Shown: piece after piece, positions 32,218 to 39,686 of the stretch
How positions within the stretch are numbered: the first letter of the stretch is position 1
Layout of the letters: each line of letters starts with the position of its first letter
Source of the DNA: Deinococcus marmoris
GTDB lineage: Bacteria; Deinococcota; Deinococci; Deinococcales; Deinococcaceae
NCBI RefSeq assembly: GCF_001949125.1
Contig: NZ_MSTI01000138.1
Span: 1-39,686, forward strand
Reading direction: 5' to 3'
DNA length: 39,686 nt
Position numbers and translations under genes: made by a program
Notes under the pieces: generated by a model
The model's input: only the letters and a program-made list of their open reading frames with translations
Database searches by the model: none
What the model was told of the DNA's origin: nothing

Positions 32218-33689
32218 AATACACCGTGACCATTCAGCAACCCGTGCAGGCCGAACGTCGGCGCGCGCTGGAACAGCAACTGGCCGAACGCTTCAGCCTC
32301 AGCGCCGAGCAGGCCGTGCGGCTGTCTGGACGCCGCACCGGACGCCTGATGAAGCCCACCAGCCGCGCCCGCGCCGAACTGCTGCTGGACGTGTTCCAGT
32401 TGGCAGGGGCGGCGGTGGCCCTGGAAGAGGTTCAGGAAGAGACCCAGATGATCAACGAGCCGTTCCAGGGTCTGGCTCCCTCGCCCGCCACGCCGTTCGC
32501 CCGGAACGACGCCCCGGACGAGGCGTTCCTGGCCTCGCCGATGACCGCGCCCGCCTGGCCCGGTTCGCCGGAAAGCACTTCGGCCTCGCCCTTTGGCAAC
32601 AGCTCCGCCGTGGTGACCAATGATCCCTTCTCCCCGGCAGCCTTTGGGGGCAGTTCCGCCAGTTTTTCCGGGGGAACGGCGGTGGCCTCGCCCCTGACCA
32701 GCATGGACACGGCGCTGGGACAGACTTTCGGCGGTGCGGGCCTGACCGCCGCCGCGCCGCTCTCCGACACGCCGCCCAGCGACGTCTGGTCAGACTTCAC
32801 GGGCGCGCTGACCATGACCGACGCCACGGCCCTGCCCCCTGCGCTGCCCTTCGGGATGGGCAGCGCCACGACGATGGTGCCGGTGGTCCTTCCAGCCGGG
32901 ACCGGGGAAGTGGAACCCAAAGGCCCGCGCCGCAGCCTGACGCGGCAGCTCACGCTGGGCACGCTGGCCCCGCTGGCGCTGTCGAGCGCCGTGACGCTGG
33001 GTGTGCTGGCCCTGGTGCTGCCCGCTGTGCAGCGTCAGGCCGCGCAGGAGCAGGCCCGTACCCTGGCCGCCGCCGTGGGGGCCAACCTGGGCAGCGGGGC
33101 ACAGCTCAGCGCCCAGCTCGGCGCGCTTGCGGCCACGCCGGGGGTGGGCTTCGTGCGGGCCGAGTTGCCCGGCGGCCAGACCACGCTGCGCGCCCAGGGT
33201 ACGGGTGTAAGCAGCCAGAACAGGGAACTGTCGGCCTGGCTGGGCAACCATCCCAACGGCGGCACGCTGAAGCTGGGCGGCACCCAGTACGTAATCGCCC
33301 AGGCCACCTTCCGCAAGAACGCGGCAGGCAAGGCCGAGGTCATGCCTGCGGGGGCGGCCCAGGACACGCCAGTGCTGCGGCAGGTGGTGGTGGGCGTCCC
33401 GAACACCCAGGCCACCTCCGCCCTGCGCAACGCGCTGCTGCTGGTGCTGCTGGCGGCGCTGCTGGGTCTGGCCCTGGGCGGCTGGCTGGCCAGCCGCGCG
33501 GCCCGGCAGATCACCCAGCCCATCGAGCGGCTGGTCAAGGCCGCCGACGCCATCAGCATGGGGGACCTGTCGCGCCCGGTCCACGCCGATCAGAACGATG
33601 AGATCGGCGATCTGTCCCAGGCGCTGGAGCGCATGCGTCAGAGCCTGGAAGCCGCGATGGAACGCCTGCGCCGCCGCCGCAAGACCTGA
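32214..33689 (+). CDS. HAMP-domain membrane protein without output domain
   Basis: 491 residues. Residues 1-72 form a small alpha-beta domain (KYTVTIQQPVQAERRRALEQ then a helix and AGAAVALEEV) that resembles a ribosomal L7/L12 C-terminal-type fold. Residues 80-240 are low-complexity Ser/Thr/Ala/Pro-rich linker. A membrane helix (about 248-272), an extracytoplasmic segment of about 130 residues, a second helix (about 405-430) and a HAMP linker (ARQITQPIERLVKAADAISM) follow. The protein ends 37 residues after the HAMP at MERLRRRRKT, with no kinase, cyclase or methyl-accepting domain. Sequence is complete, so this is its real end. GGAGG precedes the ATG. Confidence 0.75.
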   Translation: MKYTVTIQQPVQAERRRALEQQLAERFSLSAEQAVRLSGRRTGRLMKPTSRARAELLLDVFQLAGAAVALEEVQEETQMINEPFQGLAPSPATPFARNDAPDEAFLASPMTAPAWPGSPESTSASPFGNSSAVVTNDPFSPAAFGGSSASFSGGTAVASPLTSMDTALGQTFGGAGLTAAAPLSDTPPSDVWSDFTGALTMTDATALPPALPFGMGSATTMVPVVLPAGTGEVEPKGPRRSLTRQLTLGTLAPLALSSAVTLGVLALVLPAVQRQAAQEQARTLAAAVGANLGSGAQLSAQLGALAATPGVGFVRAELPGGQTTLRAQGTGVSSQNRELSAWLGNHPNGGTLKLGGTQYVIAQATFRKNAAGKAEVMPAGAAQDTPVLRQVVVGVPNTQATSALRNALLLVLLAALLGLALGGWLASRAARQITQPIERLVKAADAISMGDLSRPVHADQNDEIGDLSQALERMRQSLEAAMERLRRRRKT

Positions 33690-33690
33690 G

Positions 33691-33743
33691 CGCGCAGCAG
33701 AAGAGGGGGCCGGAGATCTACACTCCGTCCCCCTCCCTGCGCG
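33691..33743. terminator. bidirectional terminator hairpin
   Basis: CGCGCAG (33691-33697) pairs with CTGCGCG (33737-33743), and inside it GAGGGGG (33703-33709) pairs with CCCCCTC (33729-33735). There is no T run, so it may act more as a transcript stabiliser between convergent genes. Confidence 0.6.
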
Positions 33744-33752
33744 TCACCTGAT

Positions 33753-34208
33753 TCAGTCGGGTTTCATGCTGTGCTTCAGATCACGGATCTGATCGTGGCT
33801 GGCCTTGACCTGGGCGTACTGGCCGTCCACGAAGGACCGCAGATCAGCGGGAAGCTCTGTTTCGTTCAGCACGTCCTGATAGTTCTGGATCGCCACGTCC
33901 TCGCCGCGCTCGGCCTCGGCCACCACGGCGTAATCGCCCTTACCTGTCACGGCGTCGCGCACGTTCAGCCAGGTGCGGTGCAGGGCCGCGCCCACGCTGC
34001 CGCCCTTGTCGGCGTCGCCGCCCATGCTCTGAATCTTGGTGACGACTTCGCCCGCGAGCATGCCACGCTGCTGGCTACGCTCGGCGAACAGGGTTTTGAG
34101 ATTCGCGGCGTCGGCGTGATCGGCGGCCTGCGAAAAGCCCTTCTCGCCGTCGCGCAGGGTGCCCAGCAGGTATTGCAGTTTGTCGATGGCCTGTTCGTTG
34201 TTCATCAT
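33753..34208 (-). CDS. PA2169 family four-helix-bundle protein (DUF2383)
   Basis: 151 residues, almost all helix. The start NEQAIDKLQYLLGTLRDGEK, the middle GSVGAALHRTWLNVRDAVTG and the end GQYAQVKASHDQIRDLK match the ferritin-like PA2169/DUF2383 family, often stress-induced. The Glu and His residues in helices could bind metal but this is not proven. AAGGAG is 8 bases before the first of two ATG codons. It is divergent from the DUF2071 gene. Confidence 0.85.
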   Translation of the reverse strand: MMNNEQAIDKLQYLLGTLRDGEKGFSQAADHADAANLKTLFAERSQQRGMLAGEVVTKIQSMGGDADKGGSVGAALHRTWLNVRDAVTGKGDYAVVAEAERGEDVAIQNYQDVLNETELPADLRSFVDGQYAQVKASHDQIRDLKHSMKPD

Positions 34209-34371
34209 GGTGGTCTCTCCTTCGGCGCGGCCTGCACGGGCCGCCGTCGCCGTTGCAGAGCAGGCTAATCGGCCAGTTCAGGAGAAGACTGTGTGGGAGC
34301 TTAACGAGGCCCACTGTTCTGTCTTGAGCTGACCTTGAACATTCACGCAGACCCGGCACCCTTGCCCGCGC

Positions 34372-34377
34372 TAGCGT
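34372..34377 (+). promoter_or_regulatory. -10 box of DUF2071 gene
   Basis: TAGCGT, 7 bases before ATG 34385. Confidence 0.45.
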
Positions 34378-34384
34378 CTAGAAC

Positions 34385-35098
34385 ATGTCCCCGCCGTCCG
34401 CCACCCTTCCCTGGATTCTCCGCATGGCCTGGCATGACCTGTGTTTCATGCACTGGCCGGTGGACGCGGAGGCGGTGGCCCGCACCCTGCCGCGCGGCGT
34501 GACTGTCGATACCCACGGCGGCAAGGCGTATCTGGGCGTGGTGCCGTTCCGCATGGCAGACGTGGCCCCGCGCTTCGTGCCGGGTGTGCCGGGCCTGAGC
34601 GACTTTCCCGAATTAAATCTGCGGACCTACGTGACGGCGGGCGGTGAACCGGGCGTGTGGTTCTACAGTCTGGACGCCGCACAGCCGCTGGGGGTGAGGC
34701 TGGCGCGGCAGTTCTTCCATCTGCCCTACTTCGATGCCCGGATGTGGGTCTCGCGTGAGCAGGGCATCACCCGTTATGCCAGCCTGCGGACGCATCGGGG
34801 CGAGCCGCCTGCCCGTTTTGCCGCCGCCTACCGGCCCATCGGTGAGCCTATTGAGGCCCCGCCCGGCAGCCTGGAGGACTGGCTGACCAACCGCCTGAAT
34901 CTCTACAGCGCCGACAGGCGTGGGCAGGTCTACCGGGGCCGCATCGCACACCACGCGTGGCCCCTGCGCCGCGCCGAGGCGGTCATCCGCGAAAACACCC
35001 TGGCCGATGCGCTGGGCATCCCACTGGAAGGACCGCCCCATCTCCTGCACGCCGAGGAACTGCGCGTCCACGCCCACTGGCTGGAGCAGGTGCAGTAG
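34385..35098 (+). CDS. YqjF/DUF2071 family protein
   Basis: 237 residues. The family signature is clear: CFMHWPVDAEAVARTLPRGV, KAYLGVVPFRMADVAPR, FPELNLRTYVT and GVWFYSLDA, then FHLPYFDARM. Related to acetoacetate decarboxylase fold in structure, but catalytic role is not established for this group. Soluble, no signal peptide. The ATG is 7 bases after TAGCGT with no Shine-Dalgarno. Confidence 0.87.
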   Translation: MSPPSATLPWILRMAWHDLCFMHWPVDAEAVARTLPRGVTVDTHGGKAYLGVVPFRMADVAPRFVPGVPGLSDFPELNLRTYVTAGGEPGVWFYSLDAAQPLGVRLARQFFHLPYFDARMWVSREQGITRYASLRTHRGEPPARFAAAYRPIGEPIEAPPGSLEDWLTNRLNLYSADRRGQVYRGRIAHHAWPLRRAEAVIRENTLADALGIPLEGPPHLLHAEELRVHAHWLEQVQ

Positions 35099-35163
35099 AA
35101 GAAAGAGAGGAAATCCAGCCCTCACACAGTCTTTACCGTCAGGCCAAATACCCCCAATTGTAT

Positions 35164-35182
35164 TGATTGCAGTTTGCAATCA
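35164..35182 (+). promoter_or_regulatory. MarR operator palindrome and promoter
   Basis: TGATTGCA-GTT-TGCAATCA has perfect 8-base arms. It overlaps a candidate -35 TTGCAA (35174-35179). A 17-base spacer and -10 CATCAT (35197-35202) follow, 6 bases before GTG 35209. The site and position fit autoregulation by the MarR protein. Confidence 0.7.
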
Positions 35183-35208
35183 TCTTCGCTGTCGGGCATC
35201 ATGGCGCG

Positions 35209-35711
35209 GTGAGTCTCCCCCCCTCCTCTCCACTCACCGATGCCGAGCTGAACAGCCCCGAGCTGCATTTCCTGACGGCGCTGTGGGACACCTGGCAGGC
35301 GTTGACCACGGTGGGCGAGGCCCGCCTGCGCCGCCATGAGCTGGACCTGCGGAGTTTTATCGCCCTGTCCTACCTGCAAGGCGGGCCGCAACAGCCTGCC
35401 GATCTGGCCCGCGAACTGGGCGTGCCGCGCTACGAGATCAGCCGGGTGCTGTCCGTGCTGGACGCGTTGGGGGCCGTGACCCGCGAACGTGGGGCCATCA
35501 CACAGAACGGGGCAGACGGACGCGGCGTGATCGTCCGCATTACCCCGGCTGGGCGTGAGCGGTGGGCGGCGGCCCTGCAAACCGTCCGCACGCTGACCGG
35601 ACCCCCGCTGGCCCATCTGGACGGCGCACAGCAGCTCAGCCTGATCCAGACCCTGCAAGGCGTGGCGCACGCCGCCCAGCAACAACCCCAACACACACAG
35701 GAGCCAACCCC

Positions 35712-35715
<4 letters not shown>
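35209..35715 (+). CDS. MarR-family transcriptional regulator
   Basis: 168 residues from GTG 35209. A winged helix of the MarR type: [20 protein letters not shown], then the recognition region [20 protein letters not shown] and the wing [25 protein letters not shown]. It likely binds the palindrome at 35164-35182 and represses its own operon; the ligand may be a lipophilic or phenolic compound. The stop overlaps the P450 ATG (ATGA), so the two are one operon. A longer frame from 35167 has no ribosome site and would remove the operator from the promoter. Confidence 0.85.
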
Positions 35716-36977
<1,262 letters not shown>

Positions 36978-37007
36978 GTGGCAATGACCTGAGAGAAAAT
37001 GAAAAGA

Positions 37008-37043
37008 GGGCGGCGCAGTCAATCACGACTGCGCCGCCCTTTT
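37008..37043. terminator. strong bidirectional terminator
   Basis: A perfect 13-pair stem (37008-37020 with 37027-37039), 6-base loop and TTTT; AAAAGA precedes it. It lies between convergent P450 and GNAT genes. Confidence 0.92.
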
Positions 37044-37048
37044 CGCGT

Positions 37049-38056
37049 TCACTTCAGCCTGAGCTGCCATTCGGTAATCGCCACCCACGGTTTAAAACCC
37101 AGCGCCACATTGATGCCCAGCATGGCGGCGTTCTGCTCGGCATTGTTGGTCTGGATCAAGCGGGCTTCGGGAGCATTCTGCGCGAGGTAGTCCAGCATCA
37201 GCGCCTTGAGCCACTTGCCCAGGCCCTGCCCACGCGCGGCGGGGCGCACGGCAGTTGATCCCTGATGGATGATGGAGGCACGCTCCGGTGTCCAGGAGAC
37301 ATCGGTGTAGCCCACCAGTTCGCCGCTCCGGGTGTCTTCCACGGCGATCAGCAGTTCGCGCTCACCACTTTCCGCCGAATTCGCCTCCCAGCCCCGGATC
37401 GTTTCGGGGGTGATGCGCCAGTCGTCCATGTCCAGTTCGCCCTTCGGGGCAGAGTTCATGACCATCATCAGATCGGCCATGCGCTCCAGAAACTCGCCGG
37501 GGATGGGGCCGTCCCAGGTGTGCAGGCGGTACGGCTCCCCGGCTGGGCGGATCAGCCACTGGGCCAGCAGATCACGGTCCACCCCCGCCAGTTCCAGACG
37601 GCTCTGGCGCGTGGGCAGCGCGGCCTCGGCCCCCAGCAGCCGGGCAAAGGGTTCTCCGCCAGGGTGACGGTCCGAGGTCACGAAGGTCACAGTGTGGCGC
37701 ATCTCCTGGCGGGCCACTTCCTCCAGAGCGGCGGCCAGCGCGCGGCCCAGCCCCTGACGCCGATGCTGGGGGTGGACAATCAACCGCGCGTGGGCCAGAT
37801 GAAGATTCTGCTGCGTGTCGTAATTCAGGCTGCCCCAGCCCACCGCCCGCCCACCATCCCACACCACGAAATGTTCGGTGCGGTCATCAGGCATTCCCTG
37901 GATCAGTTCCAGCGCCTGTTTCCCGGTGTTCAGCGGCGGCTCACCAGGATACGCGAAGGCAAACACGTCCACATTGAGTTGCCCCACCGCCAGACGCTGT
38001 TCAGGTAGGGCCGTATGAGGATCGAAAGGCGTCACCGTCAGTTCGGTCAGGGTCAC
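37049..38056 (-). CDS. tandem GNAT acetyltransferase
   Basis: 335 residues with two GNAT domains. The first (1-150) has [20 protein letters not shown] with the Q/R-x-x-G-x-G/A acetyl-CoA loop; the second (180-335) has [20 protein letters not shown] with the same loop. This two-domain layout is similar to mycothiol-synthase-like proteins. The substrate is unknown. GTG start overlaps the stop of a short 23-codon frame that bridges from the asparaginase stop, so it may be translated by coupling; no Shine-Dalgarno except GAGG close to the GTG. Confidence 0.87.
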   Translation of the reverse strand: MTLTELTVTPFDPHTALPEQRLAVGQLNVDVFAFAYPGEPPLNTGKQALELIQGMPDDRTEHFVVWDGGRAVGWGSLNYDTQQNLHLAHARLIVHPQHRRQGLGRALAAALEEVARQEMRHTVTFVTSDRHPGGEPFARLLGAEAALPTRQSRLELAGVDRDLLAQWLIRPAGEPYRLHTWDGPIPGEFLERMADLMMVMNSAPKGELDMDDWRITPETIRGWEANSAESGERELLIAVEDTRSGELVGYTDVSWTPERASIIHQGSTAVRPAARGQGLGKWLKALMLDYLAQNAPEARLIQTNNAEQNAAMLGINVALGFKPWVAITEWQLRLK

Positions 38057-38114
38057 GCCTCAGTCTGAATCATTCGCGTCAGGAAGACATAGGCCAGATG
38101 GCGCAGAGCAGAGG

Positions 38115-39113
38115 TCAGGCCCACACAAGCGGCAACTCCACCCTTACCCCGCCCACCTCGCGCCCGGCCCAGTTGTGCAGCGTGGCGGGGGCCAGGGCCT
38201 GCATTTCCGGCGTGAGCGGAATGCCCAGCGCTTCCAGCACGGCCAGCGCTACATGCGCCCGCGCCCGCTCGCCGCCGTCCATGATCTTGAAGGCGATGCC
38301 CAGCGGCCCACGCGGAGTCTCCCGCAGGCCCATGCCGTAGAACGCCTCCGCGCCCATTTTTGCCACCAGACCGGGAACCAGAGGCATCAGAGTGGTGTCC
38401 AGCCGTCCGGGTCCAGCCACCAGAAAAGGATGTTCGGTCATGGCCCCGAAGATGCGTTCCAGCGCCTCCGCATATTCACCCGAGGGCCGCGCCAGACCCG
38501 CGAAAATCCGGGCGGCGGCCCCCAGCGGCAGCGCGAAGGCCGGAACGCTACAGCCGTCGGTGCCCGCTTCCACCGCTTCCAGACTTACTCCGCCCAGTTC
38601 GGCATGCAACTCGCGGATGCGGACTTGCAACGGGTGGCCGTGTTCGGTGTAGCCCTCCTTCGGCCAGCCATTCAGCACGCACGAAAGCAGCATTCCGGCG
38701 TGCTTGCCCGAACAGTTGTGGTGCAAAGGGGTGGGCCGTTCACCTGTACGGATCAGCTCTGCCGCCACCACCGCATCGAACGGCGGGTGCGTGCCGCAGC
38801 GCAGATCGGCCACCGTGCTGCCCGAACGCTCCAGCAGACGCATCACCGCCGTCAGATGCTCCGGCGTTCCGGCGTGGCTGGCACAGGCAATCGCCAGTTC
38901 GTCGGAGGGCAATTCGGGGGCCGCCAGGGCCAGTGGCAGCGCCTGCACCGGCTTGCTGCTGCTGCGCGGGAAGGTGACCAGATCGGGATCACCGCAACTG
39001 GCGATCAACTTGCCATCCGCGTCCACCACGGCCAGATGAACCCCGTGAATGCTCTCGTCTACGCCGCCGCGCGTGAAGACCACCCGGGCCACCTGTAATT
39101 CGGTCTGTATCAT
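38115..39113 (-). CDS. asparaginase, PF06089 (Rhizobium-type) family
   Basis: 332 residues. Features of this family are visible: RSSSKPVQALPLA (the SSK active-site segment) near residue 50, ACASHAGTPEHL, HHNCSGKHAGML with the Cys and SGKH motif, and AGTDGCSVPAFALPL. It is unrelated to the EcA-type asparaginases and should release aspartate and ammonia from asparagine. It has no signal peptide and is probably cytoplasmic. Its ATG lies 7 bases after TACTCT. Divergent from tRNA-Asp; a short frame links its stop to the GNAT gene. Confidence 0.9.
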   Translation of the reverse strand: MIQTELQVARVVFTRGGVDESIHGVHLAVVDADGKLIASCGDPDLVTFPRSSSKPVQALPLALAAPELPSDELAIACASHAGTPEHLTAVMRLLERSGSTVADLRCGTHPPFDAVVAAELIRTGERPTPLHHNCSGKHAGMLLSCVLNGWPKEGYTEHGHPLQVRIRELHAELGGVSLEAVEAGTDGCSVPAFALPLGAAARIFAGLARPSGEYAEALERIFGAMTEHPFLVAGPGRLDTTLMPLVPGLVAKMGAEAFYGMGLRETPRGPLGIAFKIMDGGERARAHVALAVLEALGIPLTPEMQALAPATLHNWAGREVGGVRVELPLVWA

Positions 39114-39120
39114 GCTGCCC

Positions 39121-39126
39121 AGAGTA
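39121..39126 (-). promoter_or_regulatory. -10 box of asparaginase gene
   Basis: TACTCT, 7 bases before ATG 39113. Confidence 0.5.
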
Positions 39127-39145
39127 GCCCCAGAAAGCGCCCAAC

Positions 39146-39174
39146 TTGACTTCTCCGGCCCTGACCCTTAATCT
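39146..39174 (+). promoter_or_regulatory. promoter of tRNA-Asp
   Basis: -35 TTGACT (39146-39151), 17-base spacer, -10 TAATCT (39169-39174). The transcript would begin near 39181 and carry a 5' leader hairpin GCTGG-TCCG-CCAGC (39182-39195) with a UNCG-type tetraloop before the tRNA. Confidence 0.75.
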
Positions 39175-39213
39175 TCTGTCCGCTGGTCCGCCAGCCTGAG
39201 CTGGAAAATATGG

Positions 39214-39289
<76 letters not shown>

Positions 39290-39296
39290 GAAAAAG

Positions 39297-39330
39297 AAGC
39301 GAGTACCCTGACCGGGGCGCTCGCTTTTTC
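39297..39330 (+). terminator. terminator after tRNA-Asp
   Basis: AAGCGAG (39297-39303) pairs with CTCGCTT (39320-39326), with CC/GG inside, followed by TTTC. An A run on the other side means it can also stop the remnant on the minus strand. Confidence 0.85.
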
Positions 39331-39356
39331 GTGTCCAGGATCTACTCCGCCAGCCG

Positions 39357-39580
39357 CTACGCCGTCAGAAATTTGCCCAGAAATGTACTGAGCGGCCAGG
39401 CTCCATCTGAAGTGTTGGAGATCACGGTCACGGTGGTTCCGCTGACGGGGGAGTGGGCGCTGTCAAAGGACACGCCCGCGTCCATGCCCTGCATGCTGAT
39501 GCTGGCCTCGCTGCCATCGTCACTGCCCGGCGAGAGCCACAGGCCCAGGCCATACGCGTTCCCCGACGGCATGACGCTGA
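39357..39580 (-). pseudogene. beta-lactamase-family serine hydrolase, C-terminal remnant
   Basis: Minus-strand residues SVMPSGNAYGLGLWLSPGSD and onward to STFLGKFLTA match the end of serine hydrolases of the beta-lactamase (class C/AmpC-like) family: the YGLGLWL strand, the MQGMDAG segment where H-x-G is usual, and the GTTVTVISN strand. The gene is broken at 39580 by an insertion element. The 5' part, with the SxxK motif, should lie beyond the element outside the window. Confidence 0.6.
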
Positions 39581-39686
39581 GAGCGTGTTTATAAAGGGTC
39601 CGATCCGGTGGCAAGCTTGAGGTGTGAAACGCAAGCCTTACTCATCGGACCTGACCCAAGCCCAGTTTAAGCGGCTCGAGCCACTC
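39581..39686 (+). mobile_element. left end of IS5-family insertion sequence (runs off window)
   Basis: The element begins GAGCGTGTTTATAAAGGG at 39581, preceded by TGA (39578-39580) that could be a TNA target duplication. It contains the start of a transposase. GAG ends and TNA duplications fit the IS1031 subgroup. The right end is not visible. Confidence 0.65.
39624..39686 (+). CDS. IS5-family transposase, N-terminal 21 codons (partial)
   Basis: The first residues read MKRKPYSSDLTQAQFKRLEP then L. This is the standard start of IS5-type transposases of the RKPYPSDLTDxQWxxLEPL pattern (DUF4096 N-terminus). GTG 39624 has GAGG just before it. The frame is open at the window end. Confidence 0.75.
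   Translation, partial: MKRKPYSSDLTQAQFKRLEPL

Overview
The window looks like chromosomal DNA from a Deinococcus-type bacterium. The evidence is high GC content, a murG-murC-murB-ftsQ-ftsA-ftsZ division cluster, a manganese-type ABC importer, a bacilliredoxin-like protein, lipoproteins with signs of an outer envelope, and many genes whose start codon lies 6-9 bases after a TANNNT -10 box with no Shine-Dalgarno sequence (leaderless mRNAs, well known in Deinococcus). The genus is an inference; no rRNA is present.

Layout. 1-1266: a VWA (CoxE-like) protein, probably following a MoxR-type gene. 1399-4057: a three-gene metal importer behind a DtxR/MntR-like palindrome. 4201-6181 (minus): a lipoprotein, a DUF2270 membrane protein and a metallo-beta-lactamase-fold hydrolase. 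6263-7932: a histidine kinase/response regulator pair. 8042-10356: an exported beta-rich protein and an NPCBM lipoprotein, the latter flanked by two copies of a ~134-bp MITE-like element with 3-bp TNA target duplications. 10452-12138: an aminotransferase and a frameshifted FMN reductase. 12191-19061: the cell wall and division cluster, mostly with 1-4 base stop/start overlaps. 19105-20609: an AT-rich leader and an orphan branched-chain amino-acid type binding protein. 20696-23498 (minus): pfkA, rsmI and two small genes. 23614-27307: rlmH, an acetyltransferase, an exported protein, mraY and an RlmI-like methyltransferase. 27316-30501: a small protein, a BrxC/YtxJ fusion, Ohr and a flotillin. 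30726-33689: an unusual coupled cluster ending in a HAMP protein with no output domain. 33753-38056: a PA2169-family protein, a DUF2071 protein, a MarR/P450 pair and a tandem GNAT protein. 38115-39686: asparaginase, tRNA-Asp, and a beta-lactamase-family remnant cut by an IS5-family insertion that runs off the window.

The most unusual signals are: (1) three short leaderless upstream ORFs whose stop codons overlap the start of the next gene (DUF2270, a TPR-like membrane protein, mraY), suggesting start-by-coupling from a leaderless ribosome; (2) the MITE pair with intact target duplications; (3) the PATAN-like/DUF8082-like/HAMP cluster, stitched together by a fully overlapping 65-codon ORF; (4) a 95-residue tandem duplication in the flotillin coiled coil; (5) palindromic operators for a metalloregulator and for a MarR protein. 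No CRISPR array, toxin system with both partners, or prophage was seen.
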